A DNA stretch of 64,000 nt from UBA10649 sp965227045 (GCA_965227045.1 OZ245718.1:1984001-2048000), one strand, 5' to 3'; numbered from the stretch's first letter, positions 1 through 8,011 are shown. Numbers and translations: made by a program. Notes: a model not told the origin generated them from the sequence alone.

Positions 1-259
1 CGACCAACTCGTGAAGTGCGCGAACCTGCTCACGCTCGGTTCCAGCGATCGCCGCACGGACGTCCCTCAGGCGAAACAGGTCGAACTCGTAGAAGCGTGA
101 GCACGCGACTGCGGCATTGGACCCGAGCGCAGGCCCGGAGAAGGGCGCGGACATGCTCGCGGCACCCACCTGGCCCGCCGAGGAGCACCCGATCAGGACG
201 GGTCCCGCGAGCGCGACGACAGTCGCGATCACGAGTCGCCTACCTGGGCGTGTCTTCAT
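1..259 (-). CDS. Putative lipoprotein, 3' end outside window
   Basis: The reading frame starts at ATG 259 and stays open to base 1, giving 86 visible residues. The N-terminus MKTRPGRRLVIATVVALAG is basic then hydrophobic, followed by the lipobox VLIGC with Cys25 as the expected lipidated residue, so the product should be exported and membrane anchored. The mature part seen (CSSAGQVGAAS...) does not identify a family. The start ATG overlaps the TGA of the upstream DapB-like gene by 4 nt (ATGA), which argues for this start and for translational coupling. The first part of the sequence is not covered by a longer minus-strand frame because the gene is cut by the window edge. Confidence 0.7.
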   Translation of the reverse strand, partial: MKTRPGRRLVIATVVALAGPVLIGCSSAGQVGAASMSAPFSGPALGSNAAVACSRFYEFDLFRLRDVRAAIAGTEREQVRALHELV

Positions 260-1197
260 GAAGGGACTCGATCAAGCCGCCCCGCGATGTTGCGCAGGCG
301 TGAGGCCAGACGACTTCGCGCGCCGAGCGGCGCGGCCGCGCGTGATGCATCCTGTTCGAGCGAGAAGTACGGAAGGAGCAGATCCTCCATTCGGTAAAGG
401 CCGGGCGGACGTCCGATCAGCTGCCGGGCTGCGAAGACCGCACCGTGCCCGAATGCCTCACGCGAGATGGCTTCATGGCGCAGGCGGATCGTCTGGGTCG
501 GAAATCCCATCAGGATCTCGTGAACTCCGACGATGCCGCCGGCCCGAATCACGTGGACCTCGCCCTCCGGCACGCCGAGCCCACGAGCAAGGCGCAATGC
601 CGTGCCGGACGTCTCTGGCTTGTCTCGAAAGTGCTCCTCGACGATCTGAATGTCCGCCTGTGGCGCGATGCGTTGCAATGCCTGCGCAGCAAGCATCATG
701 AAGTTGATGCCGACAGTGATGTTCGGCGACCACACGATGGCTGTTCGCCCGGCAAGCGATCGCAGTTCTCCCTGCTTCGCATCGGAGTACCGGGAAATCG
801 CGGTGACGATTGCCGTCCCCTGCGCAGCCGCGGCCGCGCCGTAGTAGTCAAGACCGCTGTCAGACGAGAAGTCGAGCACGACATCGACTGGCGACGCGTC
901 GAGCAGTTCGCGGGCCGAGGTGTCGCGCGCCGTGTGCACGACGACCGGATCGTCGTTGTCCAGGCATAGGGCCTCGGTCGCGGCGTTCCGCGCACCATTC
1001 GTCGACCTCCGTACTACCCACGCGAGGCGAACACCTGCATCACGCATCAACATGGCCGCAACCTCACTGCCAGTTCTGCCGAAGCCAACCAAACCGACAG
1101 TCAAAGTCGAGCTCGGCGACTGGGGCCTTTCCTCGAGCTCTGCGCGTGACTGCGCATCAGGAAGCGAAGGAGCCTCGGGGCGGGCCATGAGCGACAT
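256..1197 (-). CDS. DapB-like dihydrodipicolinate reductase family oxidoreductase
   Basis: 313 aa. A Rossmann NAD(P)-binding motif VGLVGFGRTGSEVA begins near residue 33, and the C-terminal half has the DapB landmarks SPNITVGINFMM, SGTALRLA and AGGIVGVHEILMGFP. It therefore belongs to the dihydrodipicolinate reductase / 2,4-diaminopentanoate dehydrogenase superfamily. The active-site segment reads EEHFRDKPETSGTA. Compared with canonical E-x-HHRHKxDAPSGTA, the first His and the Lys are kept, the second His is Phe and one residue is missing. A role in lysine synthesis is therefore uncertain; a paralogue acting on another amino or keto acid is as likely. The first 30 residues are non-conserved, so a later start is possible. 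It is the first gene of a two-gene unit with a lipoprotein and lies divergent from the response regulator at 1376. Confidence 0.8.
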   Translation of the reverse strand: MSLMARPEAPSLPDAQSRAELEERPQSPSSTLTVGLVGFGRTGSEVAAMLMRDAGVRLAWVVRRSTNGARNAATEALCLDNDDPVVVHTARDTSARELLDASPVDVVLDFSSDSGLDYYGAAAAAQGTAIVTAISRYSDAKQGELRSLAGRTAIVWSPNITVGINFMMLAAQALQRIAPQADIQIVEEHFRDKPETSGTALRLARGLGVPEGEVHVIRAGGIVGVHEILMGFPTQTIRLRHEAISREAFGHGAVFAARQLIGRPPGLYRMEDLLLPYFSLEQDASRAAAPLGARSRLASRLRNIAGRLDRVPS

Positions 1198-1275
1198 CGC
1201 AACTACCTCTCCGTCGGACGCCTGGAATGTCTCGGACCAGCGTCACTCAGGGTTTTGGGGCGCCTACGCAATACG

Positions 1276-1293
1276 TGTCGCATAACTGTCGCA
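1276..1293 (+). promoter_or_regulatory. Candidate OmpR/PhoB-type operator (direct repeat)
   Basis: TGTCGCA occurs at 1276-1282 and again at 1287-1293, an 11-bp period (one helical turn), about 80 bp upstream of the response regulator start. Winged-helix OmpR/PhoB regulators bind tandem half-sites with this period, so autoregulation is a reasonable inference. The same intergenic region separates the divergent DapB-like gene. Confidence 0.4.
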
Positions 1294-1375
1294 ACCTGCT
1301 TCTGCGGCGTGATCCTCGCCACGATCGCCGATTGGGGTGGCTCCCGAGTCAGAGAATCCACGGTTCAATGGATGC

Positions 1376-2071
1376 ATGAGACGGTCAGTACTAGTCGTTG
1401 AAGACGATGCCGAGATTCGGCTCGTACTTCGAACGAACCTGGAGAACGAGGGCTTCGTTGTGTACGAGGCCGAGACCGGCGAACGCGCGCTGGTACTGAT
1501 GATCGATGAGGTGGTCGATCTGGTCATCGTCGACCTGCGCCTTCCGGGAATTCAGGGAATGGACCTGATCCACAGCCTGCGGGGCACGAGTGACGTACCG
1601 ATCATCATCGTCACCGCGCAAGCACGAAGCTCCGATGTAGTCGCGGGCCTTGAGGCGGGAGCGGATGACTACGTCACGAAGCCGTTCGTCGCGCGGGAGC
1701 TCATGGCGCGCATTAACACTCTCCTTCGCCGAGCGGTGCCGTCACAGGTCCCGCCGACGCCATCGCTTGTGTGCGGCCCCGTTGAGGTGCGACCCGATGT
1801 GCCGGCTGTGCTCCTCCGCGGAGAACGAGTGTCGGTCTCTCGTATCGAGTTGAAGGTCCTCGCCGAACTCATTCGCGCCGAAGGCCGCGTACTCAGTCGC
1901 GACTATCTATTGCGCACCGTGTGGGGCTACTTCGTTCCCGGCGACGGACGCGTCGTCGACAACCTCGTGTACCGGCTGCGCAGCAAGATCGAGGACGACC
2001 CCGCGAACCCGACGATTCTCACAACCGTCCGCGGCTTCGGGTACCGGATGAGTGCCGACGAGGTTCCATGA
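1376..2071 (+). CDS. OmpR-family response regulator
   Basis: About 231 aa from ATG 1376 (MRRSVLVVEDDAEIR). The receiver domain has the acidic pair EDD, the phospho-acceptor Asp in LVIVDLRLPG, the conserved Thr in IIIVTAQ and Lys in DDYVTKPF. A winged-helix DNA-binding domain follows, with the recognition region typical of the family (VVDNLVYRLRSKIEDDP, TVRGFGYRM). An ATG 39 nt upstream is in frame but adds residues that are not part of the fold. The gene directly precedes a sensor kinase whose coding region begins 13 nt after this stop, and then a GerMN lipoprotein. The order resembles MtrA-MtrB-LpqB of actinobacteria, although the output genes are unknown. Confidence 0.93.
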   Translation: MRRSVLVVEDDAEIRLVLRTNLENEGFVVYEAETGERALVLMIDEVVDLVIVDLRLPGIQGMDLIHSLRGTSDVPIIIVTAQARSSDVVAGLEAGADDYVTKPFVARELMARINTLLRRAVPSQVPPTPSLVCGPVEVRPDVPAVLLRGERVSVSRIELKVLAELIRAEGRVLSRDYLLRTVWGYFVPGDGRVVDNLVYRLRSKIEDDPANPTILTTVRGFGYRMSADEVP

Positions 2072-2084
2072 CCACGCACCAGCG

Positions 2085-3419
2085 ATGAGGCTGCGCCTTC
2101 GCACGCGAGTCGCCCTCGCCTTCGCACTGCTCTCGCTTGTAGTCGCCGGAGCCATGGCTGGTGCAACGTACGGGTTCGCGAGTTGGTACCTGCTCGGGCA
2201 ACGTGAGTCGGCATCGATGACGCGCGCGGCCCTCGACTCCCGGGCTGTGGGCGCATATCTGGATGCCGGCGCGTCACCGAGTGAGGCGCTGGACCAGATT
2301 CCGTCGGTCGGGACATCGCTGCCCATGGTCCGCGTATCCGGTGTCTGGTACACGGCTGCCGTCACCCTTCCCCCTGATGACCTTCCCATCAGCCTCCTGG
2401 CGACGGCTCAGCCCAACGGCGCACATCAGCGGTTCACGATCGCCGACGACCCGTACTTCGCTGTCGCGATTCCGCTCGGTGAGGACATGTACGTCGAACT
2501 CTTCCCGCTGCGCGATCTCGACAACACGCTCACGTGGGGCGGCTGGATTCTCGTCGTCCTGACACTCGCCGCAGCCGTGCTCGGAGGGCTCATCGGCGAG
2601 ACCGCGGTCGGCCGCGTTCTTGGACCCGTTCGCCGTCTTAGCGGCGGCGCACGACAACTGGCGGGCGGCGATCTTGGGACACGCATCGACGTCACGGGAG
2701 ATCCTGATCTGGATCCCATCGCCGAGTCCTTCAACGACATGGCCGAGGCGGTTCAGACCCGCATTGCTCGCGAGCTTCGCTTCACCGCCAATGTCAGTCA
2801 CGAACTTCGTTCTCCCATCACGTCCGTGCTGGGGATGGCTGAGCTGCTCGAGGGTCGGTCCGCCGGCTTCCCCGAACGAGACGCGACGATGATGCGGATC
2901 CTTACGCAGCGCGTGCGCCGCATGTCGCAGATGCTGGTCGACCTCCTCGAGATCAGCCGAATCGAGATAGACGACACGACTCAATGGGAGGCGACAGACA
3001 TCTCGACACTCGTCCACGACCTCGCGGCCCAGCGCGGAATCGATCCAGCCATCGTCACGGGCGATAGCCCCACTCTCCGCACCGATGCTCGACGCGTGGA
3101 CAGGATCCTCGGCAATCTCATAGAGAACGCCGAGAATCACGGTGGCGGCGTTACTCAGATCGTGGTCCAGGCAGAGGCGGACGGCGTGCGGATTCTCGTT
3201 GATGACTCGGGTCCGGGAATCGACAAGGAGATGCGTGACCGTCTGTTTGAGCCGTTCGCGCGAGGCGACAATCCCGGGCCTGCTGAGGGCGCGGGCCTGG
3301 GGCTTGCGATTGCACGCGAGCAGGCTCGCGTGCTGGGCGGAACTGTTGTCATCACGGATTCACCTACGGGCGGGGCCCGCTTCATCGTCACCCTCCCCGA
3401 CGGACGGGAGGCGACATGA
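2085..3419 (+). CDS. Sensor histidine kinase (TM-HAMP-HisKA-HATPase)
   Basis: About 444 aa from ATG 2085 (MRLRLRTRVALAFALLS); an upstream in-frame ATG at 2052 would overlap the regulator gene and adds a poor N-terminus. There is an N-terminal membrane helix, an extracytoplasmic region of about 120 residues, a second helix (WGGWILVVLTLAAAVLGGL), a HAMP linker (LGPVRRLSGGARQLAGGDLG), HisKA with the phosphorylation motif NVSHELRSPI, and an ATPase domain with N box (NLIENAENHG), G1 (DDSGPGI) and G2 (GAGLGLAIA). It is the likely partner of the response regulator just upstream. Its stop overlaps the next gene start by 4 nt, so all three genes are probably one operon. Confidence 0.93.
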   Translation: MRLRLRTRVALAFALLSLVVAGAMAGATYGFASWYLLGQRESASMTRAALDSRAVGAYLDAGASPSEALDQIPSVGTSLPMVRVSGVWYTAAVTLPPDDLPISLLATAQPNGAHQRFTIADDPYFAVAIPLGEDMYVELFPLRDLDNTLTWGGWILVVLTLAAAVLGGLIGETAVGRVLGPVRRLSGGARQLAGGDLGTRIDVTGDPDLDPIAESFNDMAEAVQTRIARELRFTANVSHELRSPITSVLGMAELLEGRSAGFPERDATMMRILTQRVRRMSQMLVDLLEISRIEIDDTTQWEATDISTLVHDLAAQRGIDPAIVTGDSPTLRTDARRVDRILGNLIENAENHGGGVTQIVVQAEADGVRILVDDSGPGIDKEMRDRLFEPFARGDNPGPAEGAGLGLAIAREQARVLGGTVVITDSPTGGARFIVTLPDGREAT

Positions 3420-4102
3420 TGCGTTCATGGACACGCGCGACGTCGGTCGTAGCCGCGCCCGTTCTCATCGTGCTTCTTGGCGGATGCGGCGTTCATCTGC
3501 AGTCGGAAGCGGTGCCAGTTCCCTCAAATGTCATTCCCGCGCCGCTTCGGCTGCCCTCGGCTCCGCCTCCGGCGAGCACTGCTCCGAGCACCGGTTCCTC
3601 GGTGGTCCCCGACAGAACAGAGCGGGTGCGACTGTGGTTCATCGAGGATGACGGACTCGCGTCGGTCGAATCCGATCTGCCCACCGGGACCTCTGGCGAG
3701 GTCGTGCTCCAGGCACTCGCCGTCGGTCCGACGAGCGAGCAGTCAGACGGTGGCTTGCGGACGATCGCAAGCGATCCGCTGACCGGACTTCCGTTCGTCA
3801 GTACTGCTGCTTCAGCAACGTCCGCGCCCGCCAGCAGCACTCCGGAGGAGGGGGCGTCGACGGTCCCGAGCGGCGCCACGCCCATCAGTGTCACGGTCAG
3901 TTCGGCTTTCGCGTCGTTACCCCCGATGGAACAGGTGCTCCTGCTCGGCCAGGTGGTCCTCAGTCTCACCGGTTCGGGCGCCTCGTCGGTCACCTTCATT
4001 GACGAGACGGGCGCACCACTCGCCGTGCCGCTTCCGGACGGCAGACTGCTCGACGTGCCCGCAACTGCACGGGACTACACCGGTCTCATCGTTCGGCCCT
4101 GA
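3416..4102 (+). CDS. GerMN-domain lipoprotein
   Basis: 228 aa. A signal sequence ends in the lipobox VLLGGC (Cys about residue 24), followed by a Ser/Pro/Ala-rich linker. The segment VRLWFIEDDGLASVESDL...GEVVLQALAVGPTSEQSDGGLRT matches the pattern of GerMN (sporulation/germination) domains, and the C-terminal part (FASLPPMEQVLLLGQVVLSLT, VTFIDETGAPLAVPLPDG) fits the same fold. LpqB, the lipoprotein encoded next to MtrAB, also has GerMN domains but is much longer because of a beta-propeller that is missing here. Operon position suggests it modulates the kinase encoded upstream; this is inference. The start overlaps the kinase stop (ATGA). Confidence 0.8.
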   Translation: MMRSWTRATSVVAAPVLIVLLGGCGVHLQSEAVPVPSNVIPAPLRLPSAPPPASTAPSTGSSVVPDRTERVRLWFIEDDGLASVESDLPTGTSGEVVLQALAVGPTSEQSDGGLRTIASDPLTGLPFVSTAASATSAPASSTPEEGASTVPSGATPISVTVSSAFASLPPMEQVLLLGQVVLSLTGSGASSVTFIDETGAPLAVPLPDGRLLDVPATARDYTGLIVRP

Positions 4103-4108
4103 CTTAAA

Positions 4109-4150
4109 ACGACGCTCGGGCCGGCCCGTGAAGGCCGACCCGAGCGTCGT
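4109..4150. terminator. Bidirectional intrinsic-type terminator hairpin
   Basis: Arms 4109-4125 and 4134-4150 are complementary over 17 bp with one G-T pair and an 8-nt loop. The hairpin lies between the convergent ends of the GerMN lipoprotein gene (4102) and katG (4165). There is no long T tract, as is common in high-GC actinobacteria. Confidence 0.75.
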
Positions 4151-4164
4151 GATCAAGCGGTGGT

Positions 4165-6378
4165 TCAGGCGATGTCGAACCGGTCCAGCGTCATGACCTT
4201 GTCCCACGCGGCAACGAAGTCGCGCACGAACTTCTCCTTGGCGTCGTCCGAGGCGTAGACCTCGACGAGTGCTCGCAGCTGGGAGTTCGCACCGAAGACG
4301 AGGTCGACTGCCGTGGCCGTCCACTTCACGTCGCCGGTGTTGCGGTCGCGTCCCTCGTAGACGTGCTCCGCAGACTCCGACGCCTTCCATGCCGTGTTGA
4401 TGTCGAGCAGGTTGACGAAGAACTCGTTCGTCAGCTTGCCCGGGTTCTCGGTGAGGATGCCGAGAGTCGACTGACCCGCGTTCGCACCGAGCGCGCGCAT
4501 GCCGCCGACGAGCACCGTCATCTCGGGCGCCGTGAGCGTCAGGAGATTCGCGCGATCGAGGAGCAGCGTCTCCGGCGAGAGCTTCTCTCCGTCGCGCAGG
4601 TAGTTGCGGAACCCGTCCGACGTGGGCTCGAGGACCGCGAACGACTCGATATCGGTCTGCTCCTGCGAAGCGTCGGTGCGTCCCGGCGTGAACGGCACCG
4701 TGATGTCGACACCAGCCGCAGCAGCGGCCTTCTCGACTCCGACGCCGCCGGCGAGCACGATCACGTCCGCGAGCGAGACCTTGACTCCGCCCGACTGCGA
4801 GGCGTTGAAGTCCTGCTGCACCTTCTCCAGTGCCTGGAGTGCGGTCGCGAGGGCCGCAGGCTCGTTGACTGCCCAGTCCTTCTGGGGAGCCAGGCGGATG
4901 CGTGCCCCGTTGGCGCCGCCGCGCTTGTCGGTGCCACGGAAACTGGCGGCCGAGGACCACGCGGTGGAGACCAGCTGCTGGACCGACAGGCCGGACGCGG
5001 CGATTGCACTCTTGAGAGAGGCGATCTCAGCGTCACCGATCTGGTCGTAGTCGGCTGCGGGAACCGGGTCCTGCCAGATCTGCGGTGCGGGAACCCACGG
5101 GCCGAGGTAGCGCGAGATCGGGCCCATGTCGCGGTGCAGCAGCTTGAACCACGCCTTGCCGAACGCGTCGGCGAGCTTGTCCGGGTTCTCCTTGAACTCG
5201 CGAGCCAGCGGCTCGTAGATCGGGTCCATGCGCATCGCGAGGTCGCTCGTCAGCATCATCGGAGCGTGCCGCACGTTGGGGTCGTGGGCGTCCGGCACCT
5301 TGTCCTTGGCCGACGGATCGGTGGGCGTCCATTGCTTCGCGCCTGCCGGGCTCGCCGAGAGTTCCCACTCGTAGCCGAACAGGTTCTCCAGGAAGCCGTT
5401 GTCCCACTTGGTCGGCTCGTTCGTCCACGCGCCCTCCAGGCCGCTGGTGATCGTGTCGACGCCCTTGCCGCTGCCGTAGCTGTTGTGCCAGCCGAGTCCC
5501 TGTGCCTCGATCGGTGCCGCTTCCGGCTCCGGACCGATGTACTCAGGATCGACAGCACCGTGCGCCTTGCCGAACGTATGGCCACCGACGATGAGCGCGA
5601 GGGTCTCCTCGTCGTTCATCGCCATACGGCCGAACGTGTCGCGGATGTCGCGCGCCGAGGCGACGGGGTCGGGGTTGCCCGCCGGACCTTCGGGGTTCAC
5701 GTAGATCAGGCCCATCTGCACGGCGCCAAGCGGACCTTGCAGCTCGCGGTCGCCTTCGTACCGCGCGTCGCCGAGCCACGTGTCCTCTGGTCCCCAGAAG
5801 ATCTCGTCGGGCTGCCACACGTCCGCGCGACCAAAGCCGAAGCCGAAGGTCTCGAAGCCCATCGACTCAAGCGCGCAGTTGCCCGTGAACACGAGCAGGT
5901 CGGCCCACGAGATCTTCTGCCCGTACTTCTGCTTCACCGGCCACAGCAGGCGACGCGCCTTGTCGAGGTTGGCGTTGTCCGGCCAGCTGTTCAAGGGAGC
6001 GAAGCGCTGCATGCCGGTGCCCCCGCCGCCGCGACCGTCCGCAATGCGGTAGGTGCCGGCCGCGTGCCAAGTCATGCGGATGAAGAACGGGCCGTAGTGG
6101 CCGTAGTCGGCGGGCCACCACTCCTGCGAGTCGGTCATGACCGCGATGACGTCGCGCTTGAGCTCCTCGACATCCAGGCTCGCGAACGCCTCGGAGTAGT
6201 CGAAGTCGGGATCGAGCGGGTTCGGCCCGGACGCGTGCTGCTCCAGAACCTGCAGGTTCAGCTGGTTCGGCCACCAGTCGCGGTTCGACCGGGGTGCGGT
6301 CGCCTTGACTGTCGGGGTCGGGATTGCCGGGTTCTCGCTGTCACTTCCGGTCTCGGTCACGCCTTCGGTCTCACTCAC
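4165..6378 (-). CDS. katG: Catalase-peroxidase
   Basis: 737 aa, the usual length of KatG. This haem enzyme degrades H2O2 and has peroxidase activity. The distal triad is visible as R101, W104 and H105 in FIRMTWHAAGTYR. The proximal haem His lies in ALIVGGHTFGKAHG, and the Tyr (LIYVNPEG) and Met (RMAMNDEE) that form the Met-Tyr-Trp adduct are present. The second, haem-free, KatG repeat follows in the C-terminal half. The start is GTG 6378 with AAGGA a few nt upstream; the first 30 residues are Ser/Thr/Pro rich and variable. The gene lies 21 nt downstream of furA on the same strand and is expected to be co-transcribed from the furA promoter, with induction by peroxide through loss of FurA repression. 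Confidence 0.97.
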   Translation of the reverse strand: MSETEGVTETGSDSENPAIPTPTVKATAPRSNRDWWPNQLNLQVLEQHASGPNPLDPDFDYSEAFASLDVEELKRDVIAVMTDSQEWWPADYGHYGPFFIRMTWHAAGTYRIADGRGGGGTGMQRFAPLNSWPDNANLDKARRLLWPVKQKYGQKISWADLLVFTGNCALESMGFETFGFGFGRADVWQPDEIFWGPEDTWLGDARYEGDRELQGPLGAVQMGLIYVNPEGPAGNPDPVASARDIRDTFGRMAMNDEETLALIVGGHTFGKAHGAVDPEYIGPEPEAAPIEAQGLGWHNSYGSGKGVDTITSGLEGAWTNEPTKWDNGFLENLFGYEWELSASPAGAKQWTPTDPSAKDKVPDAHDPNVRHAPMMLTSDLAMRMDPIYEPLAREFKENPDKLADAFGKAWFKLLHRDMGPISRYLGPWVPAPQIWQDPVPAADYDQIGDAEIASLKSAIAASGLSVQQLVSTAWSSAASFRGTDKRGGANGARIRLAPQKDWAVNEPAALATALQALEKVQQDFNASQSGGVKVSLADVIVLAGGVGVEKAAAAAGVDITVPFTPGRTDASQEQTDIESFAVLEPTSDGFRNYLRDGEKLSPETLLLDRANLLTLTAPEMTVLVGGMRALGANAGQSTLGILTENPGKLTNEFFVNLLDINTAWKASESAEHVYEGRDRNTGDVKWTATAVDLVFGANSQLRALVEVYASDDAKEKFVRDFVAAWDKVMTLDRFDIA

Positions 6379-6399
6379 GTCGATCCTTCTCTCTCGCGG

Positions 6400-6834
6400 T
6401 TATCTGTCGATTTCTGTGTCGTTTTTGGTGCACTCCGGGCAGCGGCCCCAGTAGGCGACCTCAGCCTCGTCGATCTGAAAGCCGTTGTCATCCGCAGGCG
6501 TCAGGCAGGGCGCAGAGCCGACCGCGCAGTCGACATCGACGACCCGGCCGCAGTCCCGGCAGATCAGGTGATGGTGGTTGTCGTTGACGCGGTCCTCGTA
6601 GAGCGCGGCCGACCCGATGGGCTGGATTCGCCGGACGAGGCCGACGTCGTCAAGCATGGCGAGAGCGTCGTAGACCGACTGGCGCGAGATGGACCCGATC
6701 TCCGCGCGCACGACCTCGGTGACCCCGTCGGCGGTGATGTGCGGCTGGCTCGACACCGCGCGAAGGACCGCTAGGCGCTGCGGTGTGACCTGAACTCCGT
6801 GCTCGCGAAGGAGGTCAAGCGGATCAGCAGGCAC
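6400..6834 (-). CDS. furA: Fur-family peroxide-sensing repressor FurA
   Basis: 144 aa from GTG 6834. The winged-helix N-terminus (LLREHGVQVTPQRLAVLRAV, ITADGVTEVVRAEIGSISRQSVYDALAML) and metal-site residues (NHHHLICRDCGRVVDV, CPEC near the C-terminus) are typical of the Fur/PerR family. Immediate linkage upstream of katG is the classical actinobacterial furA-katG arrangement, in which FurA represses its own operon and is inactivated by oxidants. The promoter ends six nt before the GTG, so the mRNA is probably leaderless, which supports this start rather than a later one. Confidence 0.93.
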   Translation of the reverse strand: MPADPLDLLREHGVQVTPQRLAVLRAVSSQPHITADGVTEVVRAEIGSISRQSVYDALAMLDDVGLVRRIQPIGSAALYEDRVNDNHHHLICRDCGRVVDVDCAVGSAPCLTPADDNGFQIDEAEVAYWGRCPECTKNDTEIDR

Positions 6835-6840
6835 GGTCGC

Positions 6841-6869
6841 AGACTATGTCCAATCTTGGACTGAGTCAA
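6841..6869 (-). promoter_or_regulatory. furA-katG promoter with operator in the spacer
   Basis: On the minus strand a -35 TTGACT (6869-6864) and a -10 TAGTCT (6846-6841) are separated by exactly 17 nt. The spacer contains the perfect inverted repeat GTCCAA-GA-TTGGAC (6848-6861). A start site 7 nt below the -10 falls on the furA GTG at 6834, giving a leaderless transcript. The palindrome is the obvious FurA-binding candidate. The -35 overlaps the stop codon of the MOSC gene. Confidence 0.82.
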
Positions 6870-7642
6870 AGCAAGGCGACACTATCCCCCACGGATACGC
6901 GACCGGGGTTGATGACGTACGCGTAGACGCCGAAATAGAAGCCCTTGCCGAACGTCGCCGTCTCCTGTCGGCCCTTCAGCTTCCCGATCATCTCCAGCGT
7001 CTTGAGATCGACCACTCCCGTGTCCGGGTCGCGCGTGGTGGCTGCGCACCGCAACACCGGTCCCCCGACCCGCACGACCGCTGAACCAACGCGCAGGTGC
7101 TGGTCCTCCCAGCTGTCCTCGGCAAGGGGGGCGCTCCCGGAGACCTCGATGTTCATGCGGAATCGTCGGGCGTCGACCGGTGCCGCATCGTTTCGCGAGG
7201 CGAGTTCGGCGAGCGACGGCGTGGCGATCAGCGTGACGCCGGCGACATCGAATCCGGCGGTGTGCCCGCGTACGAGTCGAAGGGGGAACCCGGCGATCTC
7301 CGAGAACACGTCGTCCCAGCCGACCACGACGTTGCCCAGCACGGAACGAAGTCCGTAGAAGTCTGTCTCGACGCCGTCGCCGTCTTCGACGTTTCCCTCG
7401 TGTACTAGGCCATCCGGGCCGTGGACCTCAAGGCGTCCCGAGGCCAAGTCGTACTCGGCGCGATAGCGAAGGAGATCACCAAGAGCAGTGCAGTTCACGA
7501 TCTTGCCGGTGTCGTCGATCAGGTAGAACGCGCGATCACCCTCGACACCGTTGGCGCCGAGGTCGATGTGGTCGGGATGGTGCACGGCGAGGCTCTTCAC
7601 CGGCGTCACCGACAACTGCGCCACGCGCATCGACTCGCTCAT
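6866..7642 (-). CDS. MOSC-domain protein
   Basis: 258 aa. The N-terminal MOSC beta-barrel region is recognised by VAQLSVTPVKSLAVHHPDHIDLGANGVEGDRAFYLID, and the MOSC domain by ARRFRMNIEVSG, EDSWEDQHLRVGSAVVRV and RCAATTRDPDTG with the conserved Cys. MOSC proteins handle activated sulfur or molybdenum cofactor (for example mARC-like N-hydroxylated substrate reduction), but the substrate here is unknown. Its ATG at 7642 overlaps the stop of the UBP zinc-finger gene by 4 nt, so the two are co-translated. A DosR-box-like site upstream of the pair suggests hypoxia/NO control. Confidence 0.88.
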   Translation of the reverse strand: MSESMRVAQLSVTPVKSLAVHHPDHIDLGANGVEGDRAFYLIDDTGKIVNCTALGDLLRYRAEYDLASGRLEVHGPDGLVHEGNVEDGDGVETDFYGLRSVLGNVVVGWDDVFSEIAGFPLRLVRGHTAGFDVAGVTLIATPSLAELASRNDAAPVDARRFRMNIEVSGSAPLAEDSWEDQHLRVGSAVVRVGGPVLRCAATTRDPDTGVVDLKTLEMIGKLKGRQETATFGKGFYFGVYAYVINPGRVSVGDSVALL

Positions 7643-7986
7643 CTCAGTCGCCGCTCCCAGTCGGCGGGCACGCGCCCTGCCGGCCCGGGCGTCGGCTGGT
7701 CGAGCGGATGGCTCTGCGGGTCCGCGAGAGCAGGTCCGTCGTAGTAGTCCTCGGTCGTGAAGTCCCAGAACCAGTCCTCGCCCGGCTCGAAGCTGCGAAT
7801 GATCGGGTGCGAGGTCTCAGCGAAATGGGCGCTAGCGTGCTGCGACGGTGAGGAGTCGCAGCAGCCGACGTGGCCGCATTGCGCGCACCGGCGCAGGTGG
7901 AACCACCAGCCCTGCGTCGCATTGCATTCCACGCAGCCCGCACCACTCGGCGCGACGGACGGATCAATCCCTGGCACGGCAACCAT
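7639..7986 (-). CDS. UBP-type zinc finger protein
   Basis: 115 aa with a ZnF-UBP domain: CVECNATQGWWFHLRRCAQCGHVGCCDSS followed by HASAHFAETSHPIIRSFEPGEDWFW. The Cys pairs and the His residues that bind zinc in this fold are all present. In bacteria these short proteins are often encoded beside redox or stress enzymes; the ligand is unknown. A Gly/Pro-rich tail follows the finger. It is the first gene of a two-gene unit with the MOSC protein, and a DosR-box-like sequence sits 12 nt upstream of the ATG. Confidence 0.88.
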   Translation of the reverse strand: MVAVPGIDPSVAPSGAGCVECNATQGWWFHLRRCAQCGHVGCCDSSPSQHASAHFAETSHPIIRSFEPGEDWFWDFTTEDYYDGPALADPQSHPLDQPTPGPAGRVPADWERRLR

Positions 7987-7997
7987 GTCGACTCCCT

Positions 7998-8011
7998 AGG
8001 ACTTTGGCCCA
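7998..8011 (-). promoter_or_regulatory. Candidate DosR/DevR box upstream of UBP-MOSC
   Basis: AGGACTTTGGCCCA matches 10 of 14 positions of the core GGGACTWWAGTCCC from the mycobacterial DosR consensus. It lies between the divergent UBP-MOSC unit and the universal stress protein gene, close to a cognate devR. The match is weaker than the neighbouring site at 8046-8065. Confidence 0.4.

Noticed and set aside
4363..6774. 803-codon open frame on the plus strand
   Set aside because: Antisense shadow of katG and furA, a product of high GC at third positions; Arg/Val/Glu-rich with no domain or ribosome site.
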